Assembly (NCBI GenBank): GCA_001414485.1
Contig: LLEY01000070.1
Span: forward strand, 247,832-311,831
Length of the DNA stretch: 64,000 bases
Reading direction: 5' to 3'
Source of the DNA: Calycina herbarum
Lineage: Eukaryota > Ascomycota > Leotiomycetes > Helotiales > Pezizellaceae
The notes beneath the pieces are model-generated. The model was not told the DNA's origin, searched no databases, and saw only the letters and a list, made by a program, of their open reading frames with translations. Both the position numbers and the translations under genes were made by a program. Positions 45,611 to 55,881 of this stretch are shown here, in pieces. Numbering within the stretch: position 1 is the stretch's first letter; every line of letters starts with the position of its first letter.

Positions 45611-48600
45611 ATGGCTTCCCTCTGGTCTGGGAAAGCGCCCGCGCCGGCAGACCCTCCAACTCCTACTCCAGAACCAACCCCGGCACAAGGCAACGCTGAT
45701 GTGGCAGATACTGGCCTGGCAGATGTTGGTCTTCCAGCTCCTCAACAGCCCGCGCCCACGAGTGTCCCAATGGGAAGGCCTCAACTCCAACGAAACCAAC
45801 CCCAACCGCCCCCTCCTCATCAACCTCCCCCACCGCCTGCTCCCCAGCAGCTAGGCAACCCAAACGACTCTCTTTCTTTAATGCAACTGCGTCGAATTGT
45901 CACCGAATTTCCCAAATCCGAACCCGTTACATACGCTTTCGCATATACCGATACGGCAAGTTTCGAGGAAGAGGTGGACGAATGGTTCTCCTACAATGAC
46001 GCCGAGTACAAGCGCCTACATCGAGCGAAAGACACGTTTGGCAGACGATGGAAGAAATTCTCAGGGAAACCTTGGCTGGAAGCAGATCAGGCAGAAAGAC
46101 AGAACTTTGCGGAGCGGGAGGTCAATGGGCTCCTGGCTACGGACTTGCGGCGACGGTGCAAGGCGTTGCAAACCATTCTGCATATAATCCTTGGAGTTTG
46201 GGACGAAACCGCCGGAATTCAACTCGCTGGGAAGGAGGAAGATGCCCCAAAGACCAAGACAAAGGCCACCCAAATACAACTAGAGCATATGAAGTCAGGG
46301 ATTCTGCTTGTGGCGCGAGCTGGTGGGATTCCGTTGCTCTACGAGGTCATGCAGAATGCATTCAAGAGGTTGTGGTAAAAATCAAATGCTGCTACTTTCC
46401 TGTTCTTTGCTAACATTCGCAGGGATGACGAGTATCGGGAAACGAAATTATTAGAGGAGGATATTCCGTATATTCAAGACGAATTGGACAATGTAACAAC
46501 TATCGAGTATTTACTGATTGAGGGTGTTCGTAATGATCCCATTACTCTGGATTCTCCACGCATCAAACTCTGTGCGTATGCTTAACCCAACTGAGGTACA
46601 TTGCTGATATTTAGAAGTGGAACTCAACCCAGGGCTGTTGGAATATCTGGTCACTGTAACTGCAAGACTTCGTTGGGACGAAGCAAATGAATTGCCGCAA
46701 ACAAGAGTAAGTAGCACTTGTGGAACTAGCCTTTCAATCTCTAACCATCCCCAGATTTTTCTCCTTTTCTGGAAAGCTGTTTTACTTGTATTCGGAGGAA
46801 CGGTTGAAGTCGATGAAATTAAAAAGGTTGTGGATGAGCTGAGAAATCAAAATGCTCCTCCTGGGAAAATAATCACAGCTTCTCCCCTTGACTATCATAT
46901 CTTCCGCCAGGAAATAACGTCCAAATATCCCGCTTATACACCACCTCAACCTTTATTACCCCTGGAGCCTGACAACAACTCGATACTCCCTCCACTCCCG
47001 AATCGACCGAGTCGAGCGAATGGCGCAAATGGCATTATAGCACCCGCGATGAATGTGAACAGCAGCGGTGCATCTATTTTACATCAGCCTGTGCATATTG
47101 CTACACCGGCTCCGTCACCCCCGCCCTCACCTCCAGTGGGTGGTAAAGCTGGGAAGAAACAAAATTATCAAACGAACCAGAACTTCCCTTTTATGTATCC
47201 TCCGTTGGATAGCACAAGTAATAGTGCTGGAGGAAAGGGCTCGGCTGGTCTACAAGGACTTCTTGTTGGTCGTAGATGGGAAGGAAGTGATATCCCCAAG
47301 TCGATTTTGGAAGCCGGCGATCTATTCGCAAACCGAATGCGTATGACCAGGGCAATGCGACAGTTATGGGACGAGAGAGAGCGATTCTTGAAATTCGAGC
47401 GAGGATGGGATGGCTCAAATGATGACGTCGAAGAGCTAGATCTTGAGAAGATTCTGGCTCATAAGCTGTCAATGCACAAGAGCAATCACCCAAAGCCCGA
47501 AGTGGATTATGGTCCAAATCCAGACGTCGATATTAAGGTAAAGCAAAAACTTGATATGGTTGAGGGATTCTATGTAAGTCCCATTCTTCCCTGTTCGTAA
47601 TTCATGCTAATGAAATTAGCGAGAGTCGATACCTCACCTCCAATCCCTAGTCATCGTATTATTGAAAGCAGTCTTGTCGAACGTGACTGCTTTACTCACG
47701 CAGCCGGGAAATCAGCCCCCTGGTGGACTAGCGCCAGGATTTAGGTCGGAAACCAATCTTCGCAATGGTGTGCCGCCACAAAATAGACCCGACCCTGCAA
47801 ATATACCTCTCCCCAATACGGTTGAGCCATCTGATCTTCCAATTGACGAAATCGAAGCACTTCGATCTCGAGAAATCACAGCAAAAGCAGTCTCCGGAAT
47901 TCTACTTGTACTACTGAAATGGTTTAAGGTCTCACGTAAGTTTTGTTATTGACATATCACGTATTCCAGGCTGACGAAAGAAGATATCTTGAAATTCGAG
48001 TACTTTACCCAACTGCTTCTTGATTCAAACTATCTTCCCTTAGTTTTGAAGTTGTTTGCTCACCAAGAAATCGACAAAGTGGTAGAAAGCAAAACAGACC
48101 GTGATGAAATGAGGTATTTTCTTCATGTTCCTCTTGTTTTTCCCCCTCTTGCTTGCCCCTACTTACAGCCATAGCTTCTTCGCTTTCTGTGACAGCAATA
48201 GTAAAAATGCCCCTATGGGCATGGGTCTCGATCAAGATGAAAGTGAAGATGATGCTGCACCACCACCAATCAAGATCAAACGAGACGCCCCAGCAGCAGA
48301 TTCCGAAGATAAGTTGCCAGCCCTCGCCTTTCAAGATGGGCAATTGGCAGGAAAACGCGGGATGCCTGAAGTCGACGAACTTGGTTACCCGACCACTGAA
48401 CCCTCGTCCGATCAACCCATAACCGAGTTCTCTTGGCGGAACTTCTTCTCGTCCATCAACTTCCTGCGCGTCATGCAGAAGATATGCAAGAACAAGGCGC
48501 ATCGGAATTTGTTGTTGGTGCAGTACAAAAGTTCCAACATTCTTAAAAAATCTCTCAAGATCCCGCAGCCGGAGTTGAGACTCTACACTCTGAAGCTGTT

Positions 48601-48940
48601 CAAGAGCCAGGTTCCTTACTGTGGGCGCAAATGGAGACAGGGAAATATGCGTGTCATCACTTCGGTATATCTTCACTGTCGTCCGGAGCTGCGCGATGAC
48701 TGGTTGGCGGGGAGTGATGTGGATGCGGAGGTGGAGGAGGCGTTGCCGCTGGAGCAGGCGTTAAGAGCGTTGACGCATTGGCATAATATTAAGAGATACC
48801 CGGATCAAATGGGGGCGGATACGAAGTTGTTGGAGGAAGAGCATGATTTTTTTGTGAGGGAGTTGGACAAGATGGCTTGGATTGATGATGGGATTGAGGA
48901 GGGGGAGGGGGGCTGGGCTGGGATGAGTAATGGGTGGTGA
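45611..48940 (+). CDS. far11: STRIPAK subunit Far11 / PRO22 (STRIP1/2 homologue)
   Basis: Seven exons (45611-46374, 46423-46571, 46618-46706, 46755-47573, 47620-47921, 47970-48113, 48169-48940) give 1,012 residues. Residues about 12-85 are Pro/Gln-rich and disordered. The N1221-type domain follows, with TYAFAYTDTASFEEEVDEWF near 107. A second low-complexity stretch is centred on exon 4. The C-terminal domain begins ILKFEYFTQLLLDSNYLPLV near 710, nearly identical to the STRIP family signature, with LKLFAHQEIDKVVESKTDR next. Far11/STRIP proteins scaffold the striatin-interacting phosphatase and kinase complex at the nuclear envelope/ER. In filamentous fungi it is needed for cell fusion, septation and fruiting-body formation (PRO22 in Sordaria, Neurospora homologue Ham-2). 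The intron after 47921 uses the weak donor GTTTAA; a GTAAGT 13 bases further on would break the frame and leave only 34 bases. No damage is seen. Confidence 0.92.
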
Positions 48941-49560
48941 TGGGGATGAATTGAATGGTATTATCTTTTATACCCTTTCCACTTGAGATGGATTCTTGTC
49001 TAGGAATACGTGTGATTGTATTGGTTATTTTTGCGTTGTGAAGTCTTCTTTCATAGGTTGGTGTGTTCCGCGCTCTGGTGTATTCTTCCATTTACCAGTG
49101 GTGGCAAGTGCCATTAAAATATGGAACGAGGGTACCAGTGGTGACCTGCAAGCGCAAGTGAGATCTTATGCGTCGATATATATCTGCGTTCCGGGTCTCT
49201 TGTTTCCATGGTCGGCGGGTGGGTTGCTGTTGTGGTGCCCTGGGTGGTCATGCGACTTTGGGCTCCTCTTTCTGTCGGGCGGGTTTCCGAAATCAAAGGT
49301 CTTTTGGATCTGCTGTTGGTTCACTGCTGTCTTCTCCAAAGCTTGTAAACCGGGAACTGTTCATTTCGGGCCATGCGTTCGTCGACACGCCGACGGTGTT
49401 CAGCTAGAACACCAAATTCGATTTCAGCTTATCGGGCGTTGTTGAGCAGTGCTCCAGAGAACGAGGCGGCAGTTCGTGGTTCGTGGGCTTCTCATCATGG
49501 GATCTTCCTTAATATCATATGTGGTGTTTTATACATGTTGCCGGCAGCATTGAGGGGTAG
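48941..49560. other. Intergenic, no supported gene
   Basis: Contains long frames on both strands (for example 48996-49445) whose translations are Trp/Cys/Phe-rich without domain pattern. Taken as chance frames in GT-rich DNA. Confidence 0.4.
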
Positions 49561-49760
49561 TTGGATGGGCGCGTGTACCGAGTATTCGGCATCCTACCAG
49601 TTGGATTTGGTAAAACGATTGTGCTAGCTTTTTAAACAGCTGCCGAGCTCTTCTGGCAAGATCCAAAAGAAGAAAGCCTATTGCTTCCCGCTCGTGGATA
49701 TGTAGCCAGAACGCTCTCAGTAATTTGATCGATGGGAAAACACTTGCCTTCGAATTCATG
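49561..49760 (+). pseudogene. Possible helicase motif-I relic
   Basis: In one frame bounded by stops, bases about 49573-49632 read RVYRVFGILPVGFGKTIVLAF. The core PVGFGKT resembles the Walker A/motif I of SF2 helicases (AxxGxGKT). The frame stops at once (TAA), then resumes TAAELFWQD. No Walker B or other motif was recognised nearby, so this is at best a fragment. Confidence 0.25.
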
Positions 49761-50099
49761 ACATACATGGTACGTCAGTACAGAAGCAACCGTCCCGTTT
49801 GAAGTGCGACTGCTCGACGCATTAGCTACCCGGGTTTCGTTGGAGATCGCCTTCTTGTCATTGATTTTTGACCCTTCATACCGTGTCTGTACTTTGGATG
49901 AATCCATTTTCGCATCGTGGATACGCCTAAAATATATTTGCCAAGTCTTAGTTTACCTTCTAAGACCCCTAGAAACAGATGATCACCAGTTTTCTACCTC
50001 GCTCATGCCATGGTAGAAGAGATAACACTCAAGAGCGATGATAGAAAGTTTCAAATGGGAAGAATGTCTAACTTGGTACAGTCTGTTGCGAATTAAGCT

Positions 50100-50330
50100 T
50101 TAATTTTGACGTTTTTTTGTAATCCGAACGTTTTTACGTACCGTATCTACTAAAAAGTAACTATGATAAAATATTAGCTAAATAATCCTTTAATCGCCTA
50201 CTACTAAGGTATATACTAATTTAAAGCTTTTAAGGATATATTCTAATATATATATATGTATATCTATAGTACTACTATAGTATCTTAAATAGATCTTAAT
50301 TATCGCAATTATAAACATGCAAGTCCAGCT
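50100..50330. repeat. Short isolated RIP-type AT-rich patch
   Basis: About 200 bases rich in TpA, with TA runs (50245-50262), between normal-composition flanks. Probably a relic of a repeat once hit by RIP. Confidence 0.4.
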
Positions 50331-50488
50331 AACATTCCAATAGGCTCCAACGAATTCCTCTCACCGGAAATATTCGCGAAGATGCCATCGGCTGCTTAAC
50401 GAAGCGAGGGATTCGAGATATGACCAAAGTGGACACCAAGTTATGCTACGACGTTGCAATAAAGTCCTAGGAATTTTTAAGAGCAGAC

Positions 50489-51642
50489 GTGGGCTCGAAT
50501 TTCTTGGATGATGCACTACCAGTCCCTAACACGCAACGGTTGAGAAAGAGGAAAGGAAAGCCCCTCGGCCATAATAGCCAGAAACGAACAAAACAGGCGA
50601 ATTACATCGCTATTAAGACCCTTCACCAGAGCCCGGATACCCAGGTTATTGAACAGGACGTAAAGCGTTTGGTTGATTGTGACGGGCAGGTCCAATCAAA
50701 TCTTCTGTACTCACGCACTTCTGATTCTCCGCCAGGCAGTGATCCTGACCTTACCACACTTGCTCAGGCCTTGCACGAACCATCCAATGTGTCTGCGGTA
50801 CCGCATGGAAACATTGCACCAGGCCACAACAGTTGGGAAAATAGTTTTCACAATCCAAACTCTTTAAGTAGTATTTCCATTGTTGTTTATGGAGTTGCAT
50901 GACTAATTGTTTAAAGGTGCCAGTACCACAACTCAATTCCAGGTGCCAAGGGAGGATTTCTGGCAAGACATGACCAATCCCGATCTACGAGAATGGCAAT
51001 CCAACCCTCACTTGCTAAAGCCCAGGTTGATGGATGATAGCACTCCCGACCCAACCAATTCCAATGCCGTATCCTCATCCACATAGACTGGACGCCCAAC
51101 CTCCAAAGATATGTTTCCCTTTGCTTTCAGGCTCCCATCAATCTTCAGCGGCAGAACGATGAACGAACAAACGATGACAATTTGAGTAAAGAACAAATGG
51201 ATGGACTTGCAGGACGAGGTAAAGACGTTACGCCGCGGAAAATCAGGCAAGTAATCTATAGCTCGTAAATTGCCAATACTAATTGGAACCAGAAGTATAC
51301 GCGGACGATGTTCAAAGGTTGATTTCTCACTTTGAAGCTTTCATACAACGCCTCCACGCTTCCTACTTCGAAGTTACCAACATGGATGAGGATAATTGTC
51401 ATTTCCGCGGCCCGATGCTTCAAACGACGGAGGGTTTGGTGAAGGATACCATTGAAATCGTGTATAAGATCGCTGCAATGTTAGGGTTTACACCTACGAT
51501 ACTCGGGATGGAGTTGCAGAGTGGAAGAGGATTAGACAAGAGTTTTGAGAAGCTCGGTTTAGACATGATGGGGCGATCCGTAGTTTGGCTTGTCGTATTT
51601 TTCATGGGTGTGTTCTTCACTGTTACTATTTGGCCTTGGTGA
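50489..51642 (+). CDS. Hypothetical multi-exon protein with C-terminal membrane anchor
   Basis: Likely exons are 50489-50867 (or 50870), 50917-51068, 51131 to about 51245 and about 51284-51642. Exon 1 is Arg/Lys-rich early (RLRKRKGKPLGHNSQKRTKQ, a candidate nuclear signal). Exon 2 reads FQVPREDFWQDMTNPDLREW. Exon 4 has DVQRLISHFEAFIQRLHASY, a probable helix, and ends in one hydrophobic segment (VVWLVVFFMGVFFTVTIWPW) at the extreme C-terminus, as in tail-anchored proteins. The third intron is unresolved: the GC-AG donor (AG/GCAAGT at 51246) does not restore the exon 4 frame, so the model may be wrong there or the gene may be damaged. An extra 5' exon may exist at 50340-50460. Family not recognised. 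Confidence 0.4.
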
Positions 51643-52130
51643 CTGACGCTCGCCGCTTGATTGGGGTTGGAGTTCATGCGAGACGCGCAACCAGAGTACC
51701 TTGCCTTGCAGGTTTACTTTCCGTTCACGCCCAAATCAAACATGCAAGGCTCCGCACGGTTCTCAATATGCGGTTCTACTGCAGTAATTCATGCATGATT
51801 AAGACAAGGAGCGGCAGTGCAACACCAACAGAGCCGCCAAAAAAAAATCGGAGAAGGCTAGGTTAGTTGTCATACTGCAGTTCCTTCCTGCCATGCATAT
51901 TCAACTGCATATTTGCGAACCATGCATTGCAGGTTTGGTTTCTTGAATTGTGAGAAAGCGGTCAAGGTTTTGCCGCTCTTGATTTATTCTATTGGAAAAG
52001 TGGCTTTCCTGTACCTAGCTTTTGAGAGAAGATAGGTAGACTGGATCCCCATTTTTTTCTTGCTTGCTTGTTTCCTTTCTTCTTTCTTCATTTACTTGTG
52101 ATCTGTACGCCTTCCGTACGACTTGCGATC
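51643..52130. other. Intergenic / former nta1 leader
   Basis: Normal composition. The last 100 bases before 52131 are T- and C-rich. No supported gene. Confidence 0.4.
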
Positions 52131-52651
52131 GTGAGAATCGGGTGTTTACAGGTGAGTCGTCCCCCCTCGAATACTACGCTATCCTCCTGACCATGGTCAG
52201 TTTGCGCCGCAAATTGGCGATGTTAGCAACAATCTCAATCGCGCGGACTCAGTGCTTAACAACGCTGGATCACTGAAGTTAGATCTTCTAGTTCTCTCAG
52301 AACTACCGTTTTCAGGTACGGACATATACTCTTTCCCTTCCCTAGTCGGCTCCTTTGTGTTTCCAGTATATTCTAGAGAGTTGCTAATATTGTTCAGGAT
52401 CTGGTTTTGATTCGTTGCCACAAATCTATCCATTCCTCGAGTCAACTACCTCTGGCATTAGTTCGCTTTGGGCGCGGAGTACAGCCTTCAAATACGACTG
52501 TGTTGTCAATGTTGGATACCCCGAAAAGGTGGACATTAATTCAAAATGGCCTAAATACTACAATTTTTCTATAACTGTAAACAGGGATGGTTCGTTCAAT
52601 TACGGCAGTCGGGCATTGTCCAGAATGCAAGTCACATGTGTCTACTCTTGA
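52131..52651 (+). pseudogene. nta1: N-terminal amidase (Nta1-like) fragment, start codon lost and C-terminus missing
   Basis: Three short exons (52131-52151, 52201-52315, 52398-52651) joined by introns of 49 and 82 bases (donors GTGAGT and GTACGG, both with CAG acceptors) read as the start of a carbon-nitrogen hydrolase: RIGCLQFAPQIGDVSNNLNR, then LDLLVLSELPFSG and PFLESTTSGISSLWARSTAF, then DCVVNVGYPEKVD. That order is the N-terminal third of fungal protein N-terminal amidases, which deamidate N-terminal Asn/Gln for the N-degron pathway. The catalytic Glu of LPE(L/M) is present (LSEL). The expected first Met codon is GTG here. Beyond VNRDGSFNYG the sequence leaves the family and stops, so the catalytic Lys and Cys regions are absent. 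No RIP signature. Clearly non-functional as an amidase. Confidence 0.75.
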
Positions 52652-53485
52652 CGATAGCCCCTTTAAAGCATTAGGCAGCCTTTACTCTTTGAACCAAGTC
52701 ACGTAGAATAGAAGTAGCGTGGCACGTCGCAAAATCCGTGGACAAGGAATGAGGTATTAGAAGTAGGACTGATGATCTTTGTGGTCGTCAATTTTGACGC
52801 CGCGCCTAGCTGGTGCGGGGTCGGAACAGGGCATGTTACAGGACTTCGCAGGGTAAAAAAAGGCGCCAAATTTGTCAGTACTGATATTAAAAATAGGTAT
52901 CAGAAACTTTCCGCCTCATCCACTAGTGAGTGCCCTTTAGGTTTATAGCCGGGCGAATAAACTTTGGAATTGGTTCTCCACCAGCAGAGGCTTGTTATGG
53001 CAGAAGGGCGCCCAGGTACCGGAGAAACTGAGGCTGGTGCTGCAGAAGTTCAAATCGAAGCGACAAAGGATTATCATGCGGAGCGTAGTTGCGGGCCTGT
53101 AGTTGCACATGCAAGTTTCAGCGTGCGACTAGGCTGAGGAAGCATTTAGGGCAAGTCGTTGTTGATGATGGCTTTGGCCTCTCAGTAAGCTCCTATCCAA
53201 TCAGTCCATAGAAGCGATCTTGAAACAAAACAGCGATTTTAATTTGATTCGTCCTGACCCTACTACAAACCACTAGCGGGGTCGCCTTGCCCTCATCAAA
53301 ACAAAGGGTTGCACCAACATCGAGAGCCACACTCAAATGAGAAATATCCACCCATCTATAAAGCCTTCTTGAGCATTGAGTATGATGTTTCCTCTATACC
53401 ATGAAGCACTACGCAGCCTGCAACTTTATACCTGTACCGGGAATCCTCACCTTTTTGCTAAATTCCACCACCAACGGCTTCGAAC
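52652..53485. other. Intergenic, no supported gene
   Basis: A small frame at 52998-53142 (47 codons) lacks any family resemblance. The remaining amidase coding sequence was looked for here and not found. Confidence 0.4.
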
Positions 53486-54539
53486 ATGACAAGGCTGGCT
53501 GGGGGTAATGTGCGGCATCTTGTCAGATCTGTGGGCAGTGTGCGCAGGCGCTGGAGACCTGTCGTGGGAACATTCAGAGGAATAGGCGGCAATCAAAAGG
53601 TGTGTTATAATAATTCATTATCATTTCGAGATATTCTAATACTGGGAAAGAGGCAGCAGCATACTCAAGAGAGTTCTTTCAACCGCGAACGATCCCTCGA
53701 TCCTTTAGCCTACGACGATATCGACTCTGAAATTCGAAGTGGCCCAGCAAATACGCCAGAACCTTCGAGCCTGCAGAAACCAGAGTCTGAACTCCCCATC
53801 AATAATGCTAAACTGGGAGACCAAGACAGTGGTCTGCCAGATCTTTCGCCGCAAGAGGAAGCAATCTTCAACTGGCGGTTGTTGAAAATATGGGAAGGGT
53901 TGATGTTGTCCATGAACGCAGACTGGAAGGATAAAGTTTCGAGATTACCCTCAGGCGTATGGCTTTCTCGGATCGCGGAGCATATTCCAACGGACGTCAA
54001 ATTACTGCTTGTATCACCACAGCCCCCGAGCCTTACTCGATTGAATTCGCTACCAGGGTCAGAAACGACCGGTAGTGGGGTGTTTGCATGGTGCTTCAAG
54101 CCGAATGGGAAGCAAACCTCCGTCCGAAACACAGACTATCTGTTTATCGACTCTGCCAGTAGATATTCTGGTGGTTTGAGGACAAGGAGACGCCGTTTGC
54201 TTTTTTCCATCGCTTAGACTCCACGATGGGGCACTAATGTCCAATATCAAATGCCTTGATTTGATTCCGGACGGAGAATTTATTACGTTATTCGTAGTGC
54301 CAATCCAGAATGGCTCTAATGACGGTATCATGAATGACATTGCTCTACCAAAATTGGCGAGAATGGTTTTAATGATTTGGCTCGAGGCTGTTGATGAAAG
54401 GTTGAATCCAGAGATCAAGGATCTGGTCCCTTGGGGACGAGAACATATCAGATATCTCGGACTCGCAGGAGATCATCCCCTGGCCACAGACTTCAATGGT
54501 AGCAATGGGATGAAGACGAGAGAAAAACCACAAGTTTAA
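53486..54539 (+). CDS. Hypothetical protein, possibly mitochondrial; frame breaks near 54160-54235
   Basis: The first frame (53486-54217) begins MTRLAGGNVRHLVRSVGSVR, rich in Arg and without acidic residues, like a mitochondrial presequence. It continues through an acidic linker to a compact region with FNWRLLKIWEGLMLSM and TDVKLLLVSPQPPSL, then GVFAWCFKPNG. A second protein-like frame (54219-54539) carries DLIPDGEFITLFVVP and ALPKLARMVLMIWLEAVDE. The two halves look like one protein. Either an intron (donor GTAGATAT near 54158, acceptor GCTTAG ending 54217) joins them, though the phases do not match exactly, or a frameshift has broken the gene. I do not recognise the family. Confidence 0.45.
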
Positions 54540-54999
54540 AGGATAGAGGGAGGGAAACTTGATTTCGGGGGAAGGGTTTTTCTTTGTTCTACGTATTAGG
54601 TTCTCAGCTGGTAGTATAGGTCTCGTTTAATCCAGAGCTGGGCTCGGAAGGTTATTCGTACCTGACTCTCATAATCTAGGATTGAACTTTTCTAAAATTG
54701 TGGCGCTCGACACAGTATCAATAGGTGAAACCAAGGCAATTCTCACTTAGATGCTCTCTCATATGATATTGAAACCACTCCCTGCGAATGAGCGTAGAGT
54801 GCTCTCCTTGAACTGCAAGCTTACCATTTCCGACCCAGACAATCATAAGAAGCATCCAACGATCAGTCTGTCAGGGCTTGTAGCAAGTGCTGATGAATTG
54901 AACTACAGAGGCTGTCTATGTACAAGAAGATTCGATTATCCTTTCTAAACCAGAGTCCTTGCTAACTTATATACTAAGTTAACTCATTCTAGAGTGTAA
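54540..54999. other. Intergenic, up to the second transposon block
   Basis: Ordinary composition. The 65-codon frame at 54751-54948 has no support. Confidence 0.4.
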
Positions 55000-55110
55000 T
55001 GCCAAGGGTACTCTCGAAGGTTCTGTCACGTCCATGCGTTGCCAAGCGAGGTCACGTGAATGCGTCGCTGGAGTACTCCAAGACTTACTCCACGGGTGCA
55101 ACCCTTGACA
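55000..55110 (-). repeat. Short 3' LTR of element F (111 bp)
   Basis: Read on the minus strand it starts TGTCAAGGGT and ends ACCCTTGGCA, ten-base near-perfect inverted termini, directly after the purine tract. CACGTG lies at 55053-55058. It is unusually short for a gypsy LTR and only lightly RIP-mutated. Confidence 0.75.
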
Positions 55111-55341
55111 TTACCCCCCTCCCTGCTCTTAAAGGTAGGTGTCTAGAGCTACTGTGTCCTCTAACTCAGTAGCAGGTTCCCATGTTAGATTTGCGTATCC
55201 TGTCTATTTCACCTTATACTCGAGTCGAGTACGAGAGCCTTTTACTTAGAGTTTCTTTTACCGTTGACCTAGTGTTCTTTTAACTTGCTATTCTATAGTA
55301 TCGTCTACTAATATTATAGGTAGCTGATCATCGTCTATAAT

Positions 55342-55881
55342 TATAATAATATATTAATATCTAGTATACTTAGACATAAGTGCTTAAGTGTATAGACCTA
55401 AAAGTTAAGCTTAGTCAGAATATCACGTGACATCGTGGTTCTGATGTGTCTAGAGCACTCTAGAGCAACGCGTTAAGTTTTGTATATTAATTACATATAC
55501 TTCCGCATACGTATTCCGTTTACGGAAGTGGCGTTTTATAGCGTATACCGCATACGTATTCCGTATACGTATATACAAAGAGTCCTTTATACACCGTATA
55601 CGTATTCCGAATGCGTATATACAAAGAGTCCTTTGTACACCGCATACGTATTCCGTATACGTATATACAAAGAGTCCTTTATACACCGCATACGTATTCT
55701 AAATACGTATATATAAAGAGTCCTTTATACACATGTGTATATAACTAGGTCCTAGGATGTCTACCTAGGACACACACACATACACACACACACATACACA
55801 CACACATATACACACACACATATACACATAATTTATACCCTTGACTTCTACCTTCTGCCCTCTTACGTAACCATTTTAACA
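55342..55881 (+). repeat. 5' LTR of the copia element
   Basis: 540 bases, from tataataatat to ccattttaaca. Contains CACGTG (55424-55429), four 46-base tandem units starting at 55575, 55621, 55667 and 55713, and a CA-rich microsatellite (55767-55828). Open frames over the tandem units are repeat artefacts. Confidence 0.88.

Noticed and set aside
47922..47969. 34-base intron using GTAAGT at 47935 in far11
   Set aside because: Too short for this genome and it breaks the frame. The weaker donor GTTTAA at 47922 gives a 48-base intron in phase and a family-like junction.
48996..49445. 149-codon frame after far11
   Set aside because: Low-complexity Cys/Trp/Phe-rich translation, overlapping frames on both strands, no splice or family support.
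55450..55716. Overlapping 78-codon frames on both strands rich in Tyr/Arg/Ile
   Set aside because: They are produced by the 46-base tandem units of the copia LTR, whose length is not a multiple of three, and recur in the 3' LTR (60243-60590). Not genes.
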